DNA of 64,000 nt from Alnus glutinosa (GCF_958979055.1 NC_084893.1:6637071-6701070); one strand, 5' to 3'; shown: positions 32,556 to 45,340, counted from the stretch's first letter. Notes: generated by a model from the letters alone, not told the origin. Numbers and translations: made by a program.

Positions 32556-35500
32556 CGTGAGCCTTGCCATATCTACTTGCGAAAAGCAACAAAAATATAA
32601 GACTTATAAAATCCAATGTTGATTTGCACCAATTCAAGAGACCACCACGCAACCAATTGTAGAAAATATCTAGCAGTTCTAGAAAATACAGCTATTGATT
32701 TGGACTGCTAAAGTAAATCCAGCCAAGACTCAAATTAAGGTCTATCACTGATTCAATCACACTAATAGTTTTGAAACACTTTTTTCTTAAAAGAAATATA
32801 GAGGGCTTATCCTATAGTGCTTTTTATATATATATATATATATATAGATAAGTTACAAATAACAATAACAACTAAGGATTAGAAAAGAGCGCAACAGTGC
32901 TCATAGGATCAGTGCCACTGACAAAAGGAACAGGAGATGAATGGAAACCAGAGGAAGTGGGAATCCTGCTAATCTAGCTGCGTCCTAATGCGCCACATAA
33001 TAGACACCAAAATTTGCACTTTTATTTACTTTTCGTGCTGACCATGTAAAGCCAAGGGGAATAGTCTAATGTTATCCTAAAGTACTTTATTTAGGAACAA
33101 ACATAACAGGCTCTACGTGTCCATTTAATGATTTAGTTTCAGCTGTACAACCATGGCTTAGTTGGGGAATTTTTTTTTTTTAATTATTTTAAAATTTAGG
33201 GAAAAATATAAAAATTAATTTATGCGATTGGCTTAAATTACAAATTACTTCTTACAGTATAAAAAATAATTCAAAAGTTATCAAAATAGGTCAAAATAAT
33301 AATTTAGTCCATACAGTAAAATTTTTTATTCTTTTTCTAAGAACAAAGGGTATAGCATACAAAAAAAAAATAATAATAAAAAAAATTAATAAAAAAAATT
33401 AATAATAATAATAATAACAAAAACAATTACCACGTAATGCTACATATAATCTATTTATTCTCCTTTTATCTCAAAGCTGATACAACTTTAAAAATCATTA
33501 TTAAATTTAAAATGAGTCACTATTAAATTTTGATAGAATGATAATATTATTAATCACATTAATTTTAAAAAATAAATAATAATAATAATAATAAATTGAT
33601 AAAAACAAAAGGTACATAGCATTACTCAATTCCGCCCGGCCATAGCCTGTTGGCTATCTGCTCCTTTCTATTTTTCGTATTTTATCAACAATCACTTGCC
33701 TTTTAGAACCATTCCCATTAACTAGTCCTTCAGCATAGCTTTAAAAATTTAAAATTTAAAATAAGAAAAAAGAAAAAGAAAAAGAAAAAGAAAAGAACAC
33801 AGAAGAAGCGTCGAAGGACTGAGAACCACTAACCAGAGTCTCATCCATTTCTCTTCATTATAATTTGTATGTCTTTCTTAAAAAGTTAAAAGACAAATCT
33901 CGAACTCGTGCAAGACGCGTCCGCAAGACACCTGTACTTACGTTGTTTTCCAATACAACAAAGCCAAAGCCAAGACCAAGTGACCAACCCCATGAATTAT
34001 ACAAGGAATCTGTTTAAATTTTAAAGTTTGTGGTTGCGGCTACAATCAGCCAAACACTTGCTGTCAGCTCCACACATGAACCTCTCTAGGAAACTGAATT
34101 TTGAGGATATCTGAGTGGTGCCACTGATCCATAACATCTTTCCACGTGTCCTCAAACTCCCAAGTGCCATCCACGTGTCCAGCTCTATGTTCAATTAAGT
34201 GTAAAAGGTCACTTTGTTTTCAGCCTCATGTTTCCTTGAAATTCTCTAAAATTATATACTTAGTTTAGGTTTCATTCGGATTCCGTTGGTTTCGGTATAA
34301 AATAATTTTTGATTTGATAGCTGGAGTTATAGCGGCTCTAAGAACCGCAATTTTTCTATAGAACTGGAACATTAACAGGTGGAATTGTAAGGTGATGTTA
34401 TTTAGATTATGCATGCTCTACAAAAAGAATGAAAGAATTGGTGTGAGTATGGCTTCTTGATTGAAGATGCTCGAGTGATGCTTAGCGGTTTGTAGTTATG
34501 AAGGGTGAACCATGTAAGAAGAGAGGCAAAAATGGAGTAGCTCATAGGCTAACCAAGAAAACGTTTTCTCTTATGAACGAACATGTTTTTTATGGAGGAA
34601 GGCCCTCGCTTGTAGTATTCTTGACATTGTAATTGCTTAACGCTTAATTTTTAAATTCTATTTCTATAAAAGACTTGCATGATAAACTTAAAATATATAT
34701 ATATATATATATAATGGTGTTTTGTGTGATGAAAAATAATAGTTATTAATCAAAAATTAAATATTTTGAGTTTTTAATTTTGAGCTTATCATTCTCCACT
34801 ACCACACCACCGTCAAAACAACGCTAAGCCTCTACTAGACTATCACCGGACCACCGTCCTCGACTCCTCACAGTTTAATGGATTGAAACTTTTGTAGGGG
34901 ACATCAATCGACATATATACAAGATTAGTTGGTTGATGAACATGTATATTTTTCATTTTTATTCTTTTCACACAACTTTGGGAAATCAATTGGTGAGACG
35001 TAAAAGAGAAACGATTGCCTTGATGTTATTCATTATGCTGATAGCATGATTTGCCTTTATTCTCTTTCTGTTAAGTACGTCGGCAACAAACTAATATTAA
35101 TAGATATTAGTTTGTGCGTCATAAAGGAGATTGCACCATTCGAGGCCATTGATGTTTGATGCTTCGACTGAATTCTCCTACCAACCTCTTTCCCACCAAA
35201 TTATTTTCAAGCAAAAGCTAATCTAAAATGAGTTTTTTTTTTTCTTTTCAAAATTTTGAAAATAAATACCTTTGCTTTTGTTGTTTCTTTCATTTTTGTG
35301 TCTGCTCTTTTCTAATTTCTATGATGTTGTTTCAACGTAACTCACTCACATCGATCAAGACAAACCCACTAAAGGAGTTGTATAGTTGCATGTAACAAAA
35401 GACAATCATTTTACCTTTGGGCAGGGTGGAGGGAGGGTCGAGAGGGGTGAAATGCTCTATTCCCTTCTCGCTTCTCAAAATTCTTCTTTACTTTTGATAA

Positions 35501-35813
35501 AAATAAATAAAATTGGATACCTTAGGTTGCTCACCCCCAATCATTTATCAGTGAGTAAATCTTTTTCAAGAGGAGTGGAATTTACAACTCATTGGCATGA
35601 TTTCTTTATGCTCTGTCGAATGGATAATTAGGTCAGAGTCGAGACCAATGTTGAGGAACACAAGCTAGGTTGAAGACGAAGTCTTTTTTTAGTTGCCAAA
35701 ACACACCGTTTAGGCTTTTTTTTTTTGTTTACAAAAAACGAGCCGTTTTATTAATGTTGAGAGACGCTGGTTTAACTGTTAAAGGCTTTAGCGTAGGAAA
35801 AAAAACATTTTTA
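32556..35813. other. Intergenic, repeats and simple sequence, no gene
   Basis: AT-rich. Holds TA tracts near 32826 and 34693, A/T-rich imperfect trinucleotide runs near 33370-33415 and 33578-33592, and (AAAAAG)n near 33766-33795. A short stretch near 32880-33000 could be a LINE tail but no domain text could be confirmed. Two CCACGTGTCC words lie near 34142 and 34171. No gene supported. Confidence 0.5.
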
Positions 35814-36116
35814 GAGTGCGTTTTGGATTGCGATTTTGTAGGCAAAAAATATGATTTTAAATCAAATCGCAGAAAATGAACAGTTTGAAAATTGACATTT
35901 TTAAAAAATTGTGATTTAAAAATGCAGAAAACTGCTTTTTCAAATCGTAGGTAATATAGTGCTTTTTTGAAAACGCATAATTTTAAAAAGTTAACCTGTG
36001 ATTTTAAAGGCCAAATTACGATTTTGCCAAATACTTAACTGAATTTTTAAAAATCACATTTTCAAATCGTACATTTTTAAATCGCACTTTTTTAAATCGT
36101 AAACCCAAATGAACCC
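35814..36116. mobile_element. Harbinger-type MITE (family C), uninterrupted copy
   Basis: 303 bp from GAGTGCGTTTTGGATTGCGA to the AACCCAAATGAACCC end, with TTA on the left (35811-35813) and TAA on the right (36117-36119). The interior repeats AAATCGCA and TTTAAATCG words, as in the family copy at 17890-19574. Confidence 0.75.
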
Positions 36117-36119
36117 TAA

Positions 36120-36637
36120 GGCCTCGTTTGGTTAGCAGAATAGACCACTAGAATGGAATGACTATTCCTATGGAATAATTATTCTTTTGTTTGGTAGTGG
36201 TCTATTTCTTGGAATATGTATTCCCATTGGAATACATATTCCTTTACGAAGAGGAATACCTATTCCTCTAAAAAATGAGAGGAATAGCTATTCATTAGGG
36301 TAAATGCAATATTTTTCAGAAAAAACAATTATTTTATATTTTATTATTATTTTAAAAAAAAAAACCAAAAAACCAAACCCTTAACTGGTTGGCCGGCCAC
36401 CCATTGGGGGGGCCGGCCAGCCAGTATATGGAGCCGGGGGTGGTCGCGCCACCCTCTGAACGCCTCGCGGTGGACCCCCGAGGCGTTCCGGGGGTGGACG
36501 CAAGTCCCTCGGGGGTGTATTTGATTTTGTGTTTTCTTGTATAAGTCAATTTAAATTTAAATTTTACTACCTTCTATTCCTAAAAATAACTATTCATTTT
36601 TCTAATGAAATAGTCATTCTGCAAACCAAACGAGGCT
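36120..36637. mobile_element. Harbinger-type MITE (family E), copy 1
   Basis: 518 bp. TIRs GGCCTCGTTTGGTTAGCAGA on the left and, reverse-complemented, CCTCGTTTGGTTTGCAGAAT on the right, flanked by TAA at 36117-36119 and 36638-36640. The core at about 36385-36510 is strikingly GC-rich (GGCCGGCC words). Same family as 56709-57903. Confidence 0.8.
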
Positions 36638-36869
36638 TAAGGCTTTAAGCAAAACGCGACACCTGTGAGCCATTTTGACAAAAGTCAAAAACTAAAGCAT
36701 GAAATAAAGGATGACTTTTTGTCATATTTGTCGATAAAGACATAAAAGGCACGCACAAGAAGGCCTGCATCATGAGTCATGACTTGGTTTTATTCTCCAC
36801 TGCTAAATAAAACAATTCGCTAGATTTCTTAGGAAAATCTATCTCTAATAAATTCAATTAAGCTATTGG

Positions 36870-36949
<80 letters not shown>

Positions 36950-38780
36950 CTACTGTGAGTGCTATTTGACAAAAAAGAAAATAAGAAGCCATTCAATAAT
37001 GCAATTTGAGATTTGTAATTTCTTGCTACTTTTTTTTTTTAAAAAAAAGATTCAAGTATGTATTCCAACTTTTATATTGATTAAGCCTTTATATTTAAAT
37101 TGTACTTTTAAATTAATTGCTTATGAATATATATAGTTTTGAGCTCTTGTCGAGATAGATTTAACAAATTTGCCAGTAGATCCTGGCTTAAGAAAAAAAA
37201 ATTCTTGAATACCGTCATAATGATAGAGACCGAATTCGAAGAACATTTTTAGCAACGAATATTGTAAACTAGCTCGTGTCGCGATAGATTTAACAAATTT
37301 ATCACTGATTTTGCCAGTTGCAATAACTATTGCTGAAAGAAAATTTCCAGCAATAAATTTGTAAAAAAATTGTTTGCATAACCAATAAGAAATTAGTAGA
37401 TAAATGATTATCTAGTTATGCACATTGAAAATGATATATTCAAGAATATCTACAATGAATCATGCAGTGATTTCAAAATATGAAGATTTGTTGAGAACAA
37501 TTAAATAAATTAACGCTAAACATAGCAAAATAAATTGTAAATTACATTTATATGTTTTAAACATGTTTATTTATTTTGTTAATTATATTCATTAATGTTT
37601 TTAATTGATTTATGTTCAAATTTTTTTTTTTCAAAAATAAAAATAAAAAATCTTGACTCCTCTGAACCAAAATTTTGGCTCTGCCACTGCCTATGGGAAT
37701 AGAACAGTTCAAATCTATTCTCTAAATCATGCAAACATAAATTTAAAAACAAAAAAAATAAATATTGATATTCACAATTCCTAGAAATGATAGACCGAAC
37801 CAGCTCACTAGCGAAATTTTAGATCAGAAAATGTCACCCGAAGAAAGATCCATTAGTAGTATTTTATTATTCTAATTTTCATTATTTTATCTTAGACTTA
37901 TTTTATTTTAGATAATATAAATATTATTACTTATGATCTAATTATTAATCCCGTGTATTTTAATAAATTTAATTAATAAATACTAAATTTCTTATTTATT
38001 TATTTTTTGATATTTACATCTTGTGTTGATCACATCTGATGAAGGATAGGCGCGGTGAACTCTTGGTTTACTCGTGAGGACGAGCTTGATACGTTCCTTT
38101 GGTTTGGCTTCCCTTTAGCTCAATATTTAATGTGGACCGACATCCTTAAAATTTGTAAAAAGAAATAATAGTCCTCTTAACAACTTTTAATTTGAATAAA
38201 TGATGTGACATTTTTTTGAATCATTAATTATAAATGAACGGTCACGATTTAGTATATTACAAACGAATTTGAATTAGGTACTTAAAAAAAAAAAAAAAAA
38301 AAATTCTATAAATGTGCCGTAATTTTTTCACAACACCTAAGTGAAATTCATTGATACCACACTAGCCACAACGTTACACCACATCTTAAATACTAGCTTA
38401 TAATATAAAGGCATAATATCACTTTCACTTCTCTTTTTCTTTTTCTTTTTCTTTTTCTTTTTTCTTTTTTCTTTTTTTTAGTAATAATAGTAATAAAAAA
38501 AAATAATAACAAAATAATATTGGTCTGTTGCCGACTTGCCGGGTGCTATGGGTCGGACCCACTGAGGCCCGCGCTACTCTTCTGATCGCTACCCGAACAC
38601 GCCATTTTCTTGTTGCTTGACGGCTTGACGCAGCGACTGTTATTGCTTTCTCCAAGGAAAACGAATATCCGAATATTAAAACGGAATTGGTCACGGGGAG
38701 TACAGAGTAGGCAGCTTCGGTTGCTTTTCCGTTTCCGTCAAGTTTAAATTTAACCCCAATTTGCGCGTGGGGCTCCACCC
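36638..38780. other. Intergenic with a long TA tract, no gene
   Basis: AT-rich; (TA)n of 73 bp at 36872-36944. The minus-strand frame at 38425-38778 is mostly a translated CTTTTT repeat on its carboxy side and is not considered a gene. Confidence 0.55.
36872..36944. repeat. (TA)n microsatellite, 73 bp
   Basis: Uninterrupted TA dinucleotides; expected to be variable and cruciform-prone. Confidence 0.95.
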
Positions 38781-38817
38781 TGACGTCAGCCCTCTACTCT
38801 CTCTCCTCCTATAAATA
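38781..38817 (+). promoter_or_regulatory. Core promoter of the PB1 gene: CRE-like palindrome and TATA box
   Basis: TGACGTCA (38781-38788) is a perfect 8-bp bZIP site of the CRE/C-box type. TATAAATA follows at 38810-38817. The ATG is at 38937, leaving a CT-rich leader of about 90 bases, a plant-like arrangement. Confidence 0.65.
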
Positions 38818-38936
38818 CGCAAGGAAACCACTCCCCTGAGGTTTAGCTCAAAGAGATCCCCCTCTCTCTCTCCCTCTCTTTCTTTCTCTCGAAGTTTCTC
38901 TTTTCTTTTCGCGAATTCAAAACTGTACGAACAGAC

Positions 38937-39639
38937 ATGAAGTCCAACAGAGGCGCAGAGAGAGAGACTATCAAGTTTCTTTGTAGCTATGGCGGAAAGA
39001 TCCTCCCTCGCTATACCGACGGCGATCTTCGTTACGTCGGCGGCCTTACCCGAGTCCTCGCTGTCGATCGCTCTATTTCCTTTGCAGGTTCGTGTTTTTC
39101 GCTTCCAGCAATGATATTTAATTCAATTTCGTTGAATTTGTTAGTTTTTGTGAACTTATTTTTTTATTTTTTACTTTTTTACAGAGTTAATGTTGAAGCT
39201 TTTAGAGTTCTGTGGCAATTCTGTGACTCTGAGGTGCCAGTTGCCGAACGGAGATTTGGAAACACTAATTTCAATCTCCTCTGACGAAGATTTGGCGAAT
39301 CTCATTGAAGAGTACGATCGCGCTTCGTCGGCGATGTCTCATCCTCTGAAGATCAGAGCCGTCCTTTCGACACCTACATCTCTCAAAAAAATCTCTCCCC
39401 CTCCGTCGATGACTCCGAGCGTGAATGTCTCCTCGTCTGGATCGCCGTTCGTAGCCGTCGATTCGTTGAAAAACTCGTCAGCCTACCGGTTTGTTCCGCG
39501 GACTTGTTCGCCTCCTGTCGGATATCCTTCCGGCGCTCGGAATTGCTCCGGAAAAGCCTACCGCTATAGCCGCCATGTCCAGGATAACCCTAGAGTTTCG
39601 TATCCGTATTGTGTTCCTCACTGCAATTACTGGCACTGA
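38937..39639 (+). CDS. Small PB1-domain protein
   Basis: Two exons (38937-39087 and 39185-39639; GT-AG intron of 97 bp) encode 201 aa. The PB1 domain occupies about 10-100: TIKFLCSYGGKILPR with the conserved basic residue, a middle GLTRVLAVDRSISF, and the acidic OPCA-type end ETLISISSDEDLANLIEEY. PB1 domains mediate head-to-tail protein binding, so the role is probably as an adaptor. The C-terminal half is Ser/Pro-rich and without known domains, ending in CVPHCNYWH. Plant genomes hold many such small PB1 proteins and I cannot name the orthologue. The start is the first ATG after the CT-rich leader, and phase across the intron is correct. Confidence 0.88.
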
Positions 39640-40747
39640 GGCCCCTAAAACAAAAACTTAAATAGTTAAGGAACCTATACTAGCGAAGAAAAATAGATGA
39701 TGACGAAGAACTATAAAATTAAAAACGAAAAAAAAAAAGGGTGAGAGTGAATAGCTGAGTTAGGTATTGTGATTGAATATGAATTTTGAGGGATTTGTTA
39801 TTTCTAAAATCCTTATTGAATGGGGATTATACATGAATTTGTGCCTGAGACTTTTTCTGCCCTGGGGTTCCATATTCGCTGCAACTTGTTTGTTTGGCAC
39901 AAAGATTAGGCCGCTAGGGTTCCGTCATTCGCCGTTAATCCCGTGTTCTTTTCTTTTTGTGCCACGTTCTCGTTTTTAACAGACGTGAATTCCAGTTAGA
40001 TGTCGTACTGTGTCAAACTGTGCTCTTGACACGTTCTGGTTTCAGAGTCAGTCGGCTGAGTGGCTTACGCGTGCGAGTTTTTCTGTTGTGTATAAGAATT
40101 ACATTTCTTTGTTCTTTGAATTGATTTGTATTAATTTGCGTGAGTTTTTATTTTTCTGATTCTACAGGTCAACGAGGGAGGCACCAGATGCCATGTGGCT
40201 GCGGACCTTTGAAGATTCTAAGGAGAGCACTTGCTTTGAAACTTTCTTTCCGGAAGACTATAAATATTTTAAATAATTAAATTATAGTGAGAACAATAAA
40301 ATAATAAATATCATAAGCAAAAGCAAATGTGAACTTAAATATATTCAAATAGGCATAACTAAATTATTAAATGAAAGTCTTAAATTGCAAGATTTGACAG
40401 CTGTATTTCAACCCAAGGAGGGATTCAATCATATACATTGGTTAAGGCTTGAACCGGAGGAAGAAAGGAGTCAAAAGTAAATTACAAGGCAGAACTTTCT
40501 GTCCACTTCTGGAATCGTGACGAACGAGCCGTCAAAAAGTAAAGGTCCGTGTGAACGACCACCAAAAAAGAAAGAAAAAGGGAAGAGAACTTTCTCCCCA
40601 ATTCTAGGGTCGTGACAAGGAATTTGTTGGTTAAATGATACTAACCTCACATGAACCGAAGAAGTTAAGGACATGTTTGGTTATCAAAAATATTTTTTAT
40701 ACATAGAGGAGATAGAAAATAATTATAAAGATATTTCGTGAAAAATA
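39640..40747. other. 3' flank of the PB1 gene and intergenic
   Basis: No second gene supported. A possible 3'-UTR splice acceptor (TTCTACAG near 40168) is only a suggestion. Around 40490-40620 two related stretches (AGAACTTTCT ... TCGTGAC) form a degenerate direct repeat. Confidence 0.45.
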
Positions 40748-40975
40748 GAGATAATTGTATCATTGGTCGATGTAATATACCGTAATTATTTTTCATTTTC
40801 TATGATTTAAAAAGTTCATGAAAGGTCATTGTGGTTAGAAATAATTACAAATCGATCTCTTGAGTCAAATTCCGTTAAAAATTTAAACATATTCTATCAA
40901 ATGTCACATCAACACCACATGTTGCCAATAAGATGACAACACGTGTCCATCTTAATAAAAAAATATAAATTTATT

Positions 40976-41042
<67 letters not shown>

Positions 41043-41542
41043 TTATTTTTATTATTATTATTATTATTTTAAAAGAAAGAAAAAAGGGAAGGCAAGGGGT
41101 GGCCGCGCGCCACCTTGGGCCACCTCTGGGGGTGGTAGCGGCCTTCCCAGTGGCCGAGGGTGGTCATCGGGCAACCCCTAGTAGATCCAAGGGTGACCCG
41201 AAGGCCACCCCTAGGCCATTGGGGGTGGCCTAGCCACTCATTGTCTTTCCTTTTTTTCTTTTTCTTTTTTTCTTTTTTATTTTTTAAAAAAATATGTATA
41301 TTTATTTATTTTTTAATAAATTTATATTTATTTATTAAGATGGACACGTGTCGCTATTTGATTGGTAACACATGGTGCTGACGTGGCATTTGACAGAATC
41401 TGTTAAAATTTTTAATGAAATTTGACTTCAAGGATCGATTTGTAATTATTACTAACCACAAGGACCTCCCATGAACTTTTTAAACTATAAGGAGTGAAAA
41501 ATAATTATGGCATACCACATGGACCAATGATGCAATTATCCC
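40748..41542. mobile_element. Mutator-like non-autonomous element (family D), copy 2
   Basis: Left end GAGATAATTGTATCATTGG; the reverse-complemented right end begins GGGATAATTGCATCATTGG, and the inverted ends extend about 190 bp into CACGTGTC words. The possible 9-bp duplication (TGAAAAATA / TAAAAAGTA) is degraded to 7 of 9. Contains a 63-bp TA tract (40979-41041) and a GC-rich core (41093-41245) closely similar to that of the copy at 18142. Confidence 0.8.
40979..41041. repeat. (AT)n microsatellite, 63 bp
   Basis: Uninterrupted AT dinucleotides within the Mutator-like element. Confidence 0.95.
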
Positions 41543-41843
41543 TAAAAAGTAAATGGTCAAGATTGCAAGATTATGAGAAGACCAATTATTTTTAAAGTGA
41601 GAAATTTTGAGAGTTTATTTTTTTTAACATAAGTGACTTTTTTATTGGAGGCATTGAAAACTCATAAAAAAACAAATTAAAACAAATTAAAAAAAAAAAA
41701 AAAAAGAAAGAAAGAAAGAAAGAAAGAAGAAAGAAGAAGAAGCAGCAATGCTTTCAAAGGAAAGAATTGAAGTGACTAATCTAGTGAAATCGTGAGCATA
41801 AGGGTTTGCATCTCCCATGCCTTTATTCTTTTTCGCAACAAAT

Positions 41844-41917
<74 letters not shown>

Positions 41918-43184
41918 TCTCTAGAAACCCTTGCTGCTAACCAACTAGAGAAAGCTAGGATGAAAACTAAGATATTGGAAGCAATGCAAAAATTGCCAAT
42001 CCATAGTGATGAAACAGTAAATCACACAACTGAACTCAAGTCGAAAGGGCTTGCAAAAGAGGGTAGGATAAGCAAGGTGTGCTGGTTGGGAATGCCTCTA
42101 ATTAATGCTAGTAAAGAATTCTAAATTTTTAAGAGAGGGGAAGAGTTGAGAGCAAAGATCGAGGGTAATGAATGGAATGAACATACATGGAAATGGTCGT
42201 CCTTTCCTTGTATGGCTTAGGCCTCGTGTCACTCGGTTATTGGTTAGGATCCTGTTTTGGTATGGGGTTTGACTGGTGTACTTTAGTGGGGTACGTTCCT
42301 GGCAGGGTATTGGTATTTGGTACCACGTTCTTGCCTTCTGCTCTTGTTATTGGTAGTTCCACGCACCCTTTGGTTGGTTGCATTATGGCCGTTACCTGAT
42401 TCCTTGCAGTGAATATAGGGACAATGCGTTGAGGTTGTAGAAGGGGCGATCCTCTACTATGCGCCCCCTCCTTGCTTCTTAGTCTAGTGGTGGGCCAAGC
42501 TATTAGGCCCAAGTAGTTAATGCTTTTGGGCTCAGACGATTGACTTCAACGGGCCTCATCTGCCAGGCCCAATAAAGTGCATATTGACACCTCAGCTGCC
42601 CTCATTCCCCTGTTGGAAGAGGTTTATTAGTCGGATTAAGGTGATGGACTTTTGATAGTTACGATGGGCTTACCATGTCCATGTCTCTTATCCTTTCGGT
42701 CCACGTGGATGAATACGAATCGCTGTTGATTCAAAATTCAAAAACCTTTGGAAGCATTTAAGAAGGTATAGCGCCTTGTTAGTTCACCTTTCTTCTTCCG
42801 CCGACTGGTTTCTTACTCTATACTTTCCCATTGTGCCACAGGCCACCTGTTTATCATTTTCTTGCTTTTACCAAACTTGTTCTCTTCATTTTCATTTTCT
42901 CTACATGGAATGGCTCGCGAAACTGATCATGCTGTGGTGGAATCATCTGTCTTCACAAGGTCGGATGTTGGCCCTGCCCAATTAGATGCATTCATAGGGA
43001 GTAGCTGGCGCTTCGAACTGACAGACTCCAACATGGACCGCCTCCGTGTGAAGTATCGCAATCTGTATTCCATATCGTTGCGGGACCCTCATCCTGACAA
43101 AGGGCGCTCGTTCTAGCTGGAAGGGATGCAGTATGCCTATACCAAGAGCTACTAAGCTAAGGGTAGGGGTTGAGCTTCCAAATC
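41543..43184. other. Intergenic, probable old retroelement remains
   Basis: Holds a GAAA-rich tract (about 41705-41730) and a 68-bp AT tract (41847-41914). The GC-richer part at 42180-43130 contains a frame with MARETDHAVVESSVF (about 42909) that looks like the start of a retroelement or transposon protein, but no diagnostic domain could be confirmed. Confidence 0.4.
41847..41914. repeat. (AT)n microsatellite, 68 bp
   Basis: Uninterrupted AT dinucleotides. Confidence 0.95.
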
Positions 43185-45340
43185 CCAAGCCAAGCCCAAG
43201 TGGTGCTCAAATTCAAGTGATGAACTGAAGCACACAAGCCAGCGTATCTATTCCACCAAGTGATTATATTTGTATTGATAAATAGTTAATTAGCCTTTCT
43301 GTTAGTTAGTTTTTCTATTTTCCATTGTATAAATACAACAACCATGTATCTTTTGAATCGTATAATGAGAATTCAGTTTATTCTCTTTATCTCTTTCACT
43401 TTCATTTCGCATATTCTGTTCTACTCTGTTTTGTGAAATGGTATCTGAGCAATATTGATTGCTTTTGCTTTTGCTTGTGCTTGTCTTTTTATTGGTTATC
43501 CATATGGCATCAAGGGTTTCAAATTATAATGATCTTAACACTACGTCTATATTTGTTTTTTTCCGTGATGTCACCTTTCATGAAAATACTTTCCCTATGT
43601 CTCTTTCACAATCTTCACTATCCAATGATAGTGTTGTCTTACCTATTTCTTCTTCTAGTGACATTGATTCGTTCATCTCACTAACTCAATTTGTTCCTCA
43701 TACTACTTCATCTCCTGATGCAACATCTTCTCCTTTTGTGTCATCTCCTCTTAGTATGCCATCTTCTCCTCTTCGCAGAACCACTCACACTAGTCAAAAA
43801 CCAGTTTATTTGCAAGAATATCTTTGTCAACTTGCTGCCTCATATCTCCCATCCTCTTCTATTTCGCTGACAAATGGCTCCTCGGGTATCCCTTATGACC
43901 TATCTTCTCTTTTATCCTATGATAAACTTTATCCAAGTCATAAGCATTTTAGTTTAACTGTCTCATATCATGTTTTCATCAAGCTATTAAAGATCCCCTT
44001 TGGAGAGATGCTATGCAGGCTGAAATTTCAGCTTTTGAACAGAACAATACTCGGGTCCTTACTAATTTGCCATCCAACAAACACTCCATTGGCTGTAAAT
44101 GGATGTTCAAAATTAAACACAAGGCTGATGGCTTTATAGAAAGGTACAATGCACGTCTTGTAGCCAAGGGCTACACACAATCTGAAGGAATTGATTACTA
44201 TAAAACATTTTCACCCGTGGTAAAACTTACTTCTATGAAATATTTACTAGCCATTGCTCCTATCAAAGGATGGCATCTCTATCAACTTAATGTGAACAAT
44301 GCATTCCTTCTCAGAGATTTAAATGAGGAAGTGTACATGTCTTTACCTCCTGGTTATTCCAGCAAGAGGGGATCTCAAGTTTGCCATTTGAAGAAGTCAC
44401 TTTACAGTTTAAAAAAAGCATCAAGACAATGGTTCCAAATTCTCCATTGCCTTAATCAGTCATGGTTTCTTCCCATCAAAGTCTGATTATTTTCTTTTCA
44501 CAATGAATATTGGTTCATCTTACTTTGCATTATTAGTATATGTTGATGATATCGTATTGGCAATAATGATTCAAATGCCATATCAAAAATTACTAAGCTT
44601 CTCAATGCTCAGTTCAAGTTAAAAAGATCTTGGTGTTCTTAAATATTTTCTTGGCCTGGAAATTGCAAGAACCACTCTTGGTATATCAGTTTGTTAGAGG
44701 AATATGCCTTTGAAATCTTAGAAGATCAGCTTCAAAACCAATGAAGTTTCCCATGGAGCCCAATACAAGATTTTCTTAACTTGATGGGCCTCTAATTTCA
44801 GATCCTTCAAGTTCTCCAAGACTACTTTGACGTCTTTTATATCTTACCATTACTCGACCTCACTTATTTTATTATGTTCAAACTCTAAGTCAATTTATGA
44901 GTGAACCATGTCAATCTCATATGGATGCTACTCAATATGGCAACTAATCATGCATATCATGAATGAACGAAGCACATTGAGATTTGATCGTCACTTTGTA
45001 AGAAAATAAATTCAAAAGGGTCTAGTTCAAACTTTACATGTTCAGCTCCAAAAATCAACTTGTAGATATTTTTACTAAAGCTCTCTTTTTTTCTGATCTT
45101 TTGTCCAAGATGAATTTGCTTAATATTCATGCTTCATCTTGAGGGGGGATTTTACAATTAGTTATTCCATATTGATGAGCTGGAAGCTGAAGTGATGAAC
45201 TGATGCACCCAAGCCATTGTGTGTATTCCACCACGTGATTATATTTGTACTGACAAATAGTTAGTTAGCCTTTCTGTTAGTTAGTTGTTCTCTTTTAACT
45301 TTCATTCCACATACTCTGTTCTACTCTGCTCCATCCCCTG
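43185..45340 (+). mobile_element. Internally deleted Ty1/Copia element
   Basis: 5' LTR about 43185-43437 with TATAAATAC near 43328; a degraded primer-binding site, TGGTATCTGAGC, follows at about 43439. The coding part starts in the integrase tail and runs through a broken reverse transcriptase. The purine tract GAGGGGGGATTT is at about 45141, followed by a 3' LTR (about 45153-45340). The two LTRs share ATGAACTGA.GCAC, TGATTATATTTGTA and TTAGCCTTTCTGTTAGTTAG. The 3' LTR lacks about 90 bp, including the TATA box. Gag, protease and most of integrase are missing. Outer boundaries are approximate and no TSD was found. Confidence 0.8.
43504..44700 (+). pseudogene. Copia pol fragment (integrase tail and reverse transcriptase)
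   Basis: From 43504 one frame gives a Ser/Thr/Pro-rich integrase tail that includes FFRDVTFHEN. The RT domain is clear at 44013-44486: [48 protein letters not shown] and [10 protein letters not shown] frame change near 44450 separates this from the active-site box YVDDIVLA at about 44538-44561, and more stops follow. Not functional. Confidence 0.85.

Noticed and set aside
36872-36944. Long TA tracts as replication origin or matrix attachment sites
   Set aside because: They are plain microsatellites; no additional element supports an origin or attachment role.
38425-38778. 117-aa minus-strand frame next to the PB1 promoter
   Set aside because: Its C-terminal part is a translated CTTTTT repeat giving KKKEKEKEK, and the rest overlaps the PB1 gene promoter.
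42187-43116. Possible host gene near 42.2-43.1 kb
   Set aside because: Frames are short, not connected by convincing splice sites, and the region resembles retroelement remains; left as uncertain intergenic.
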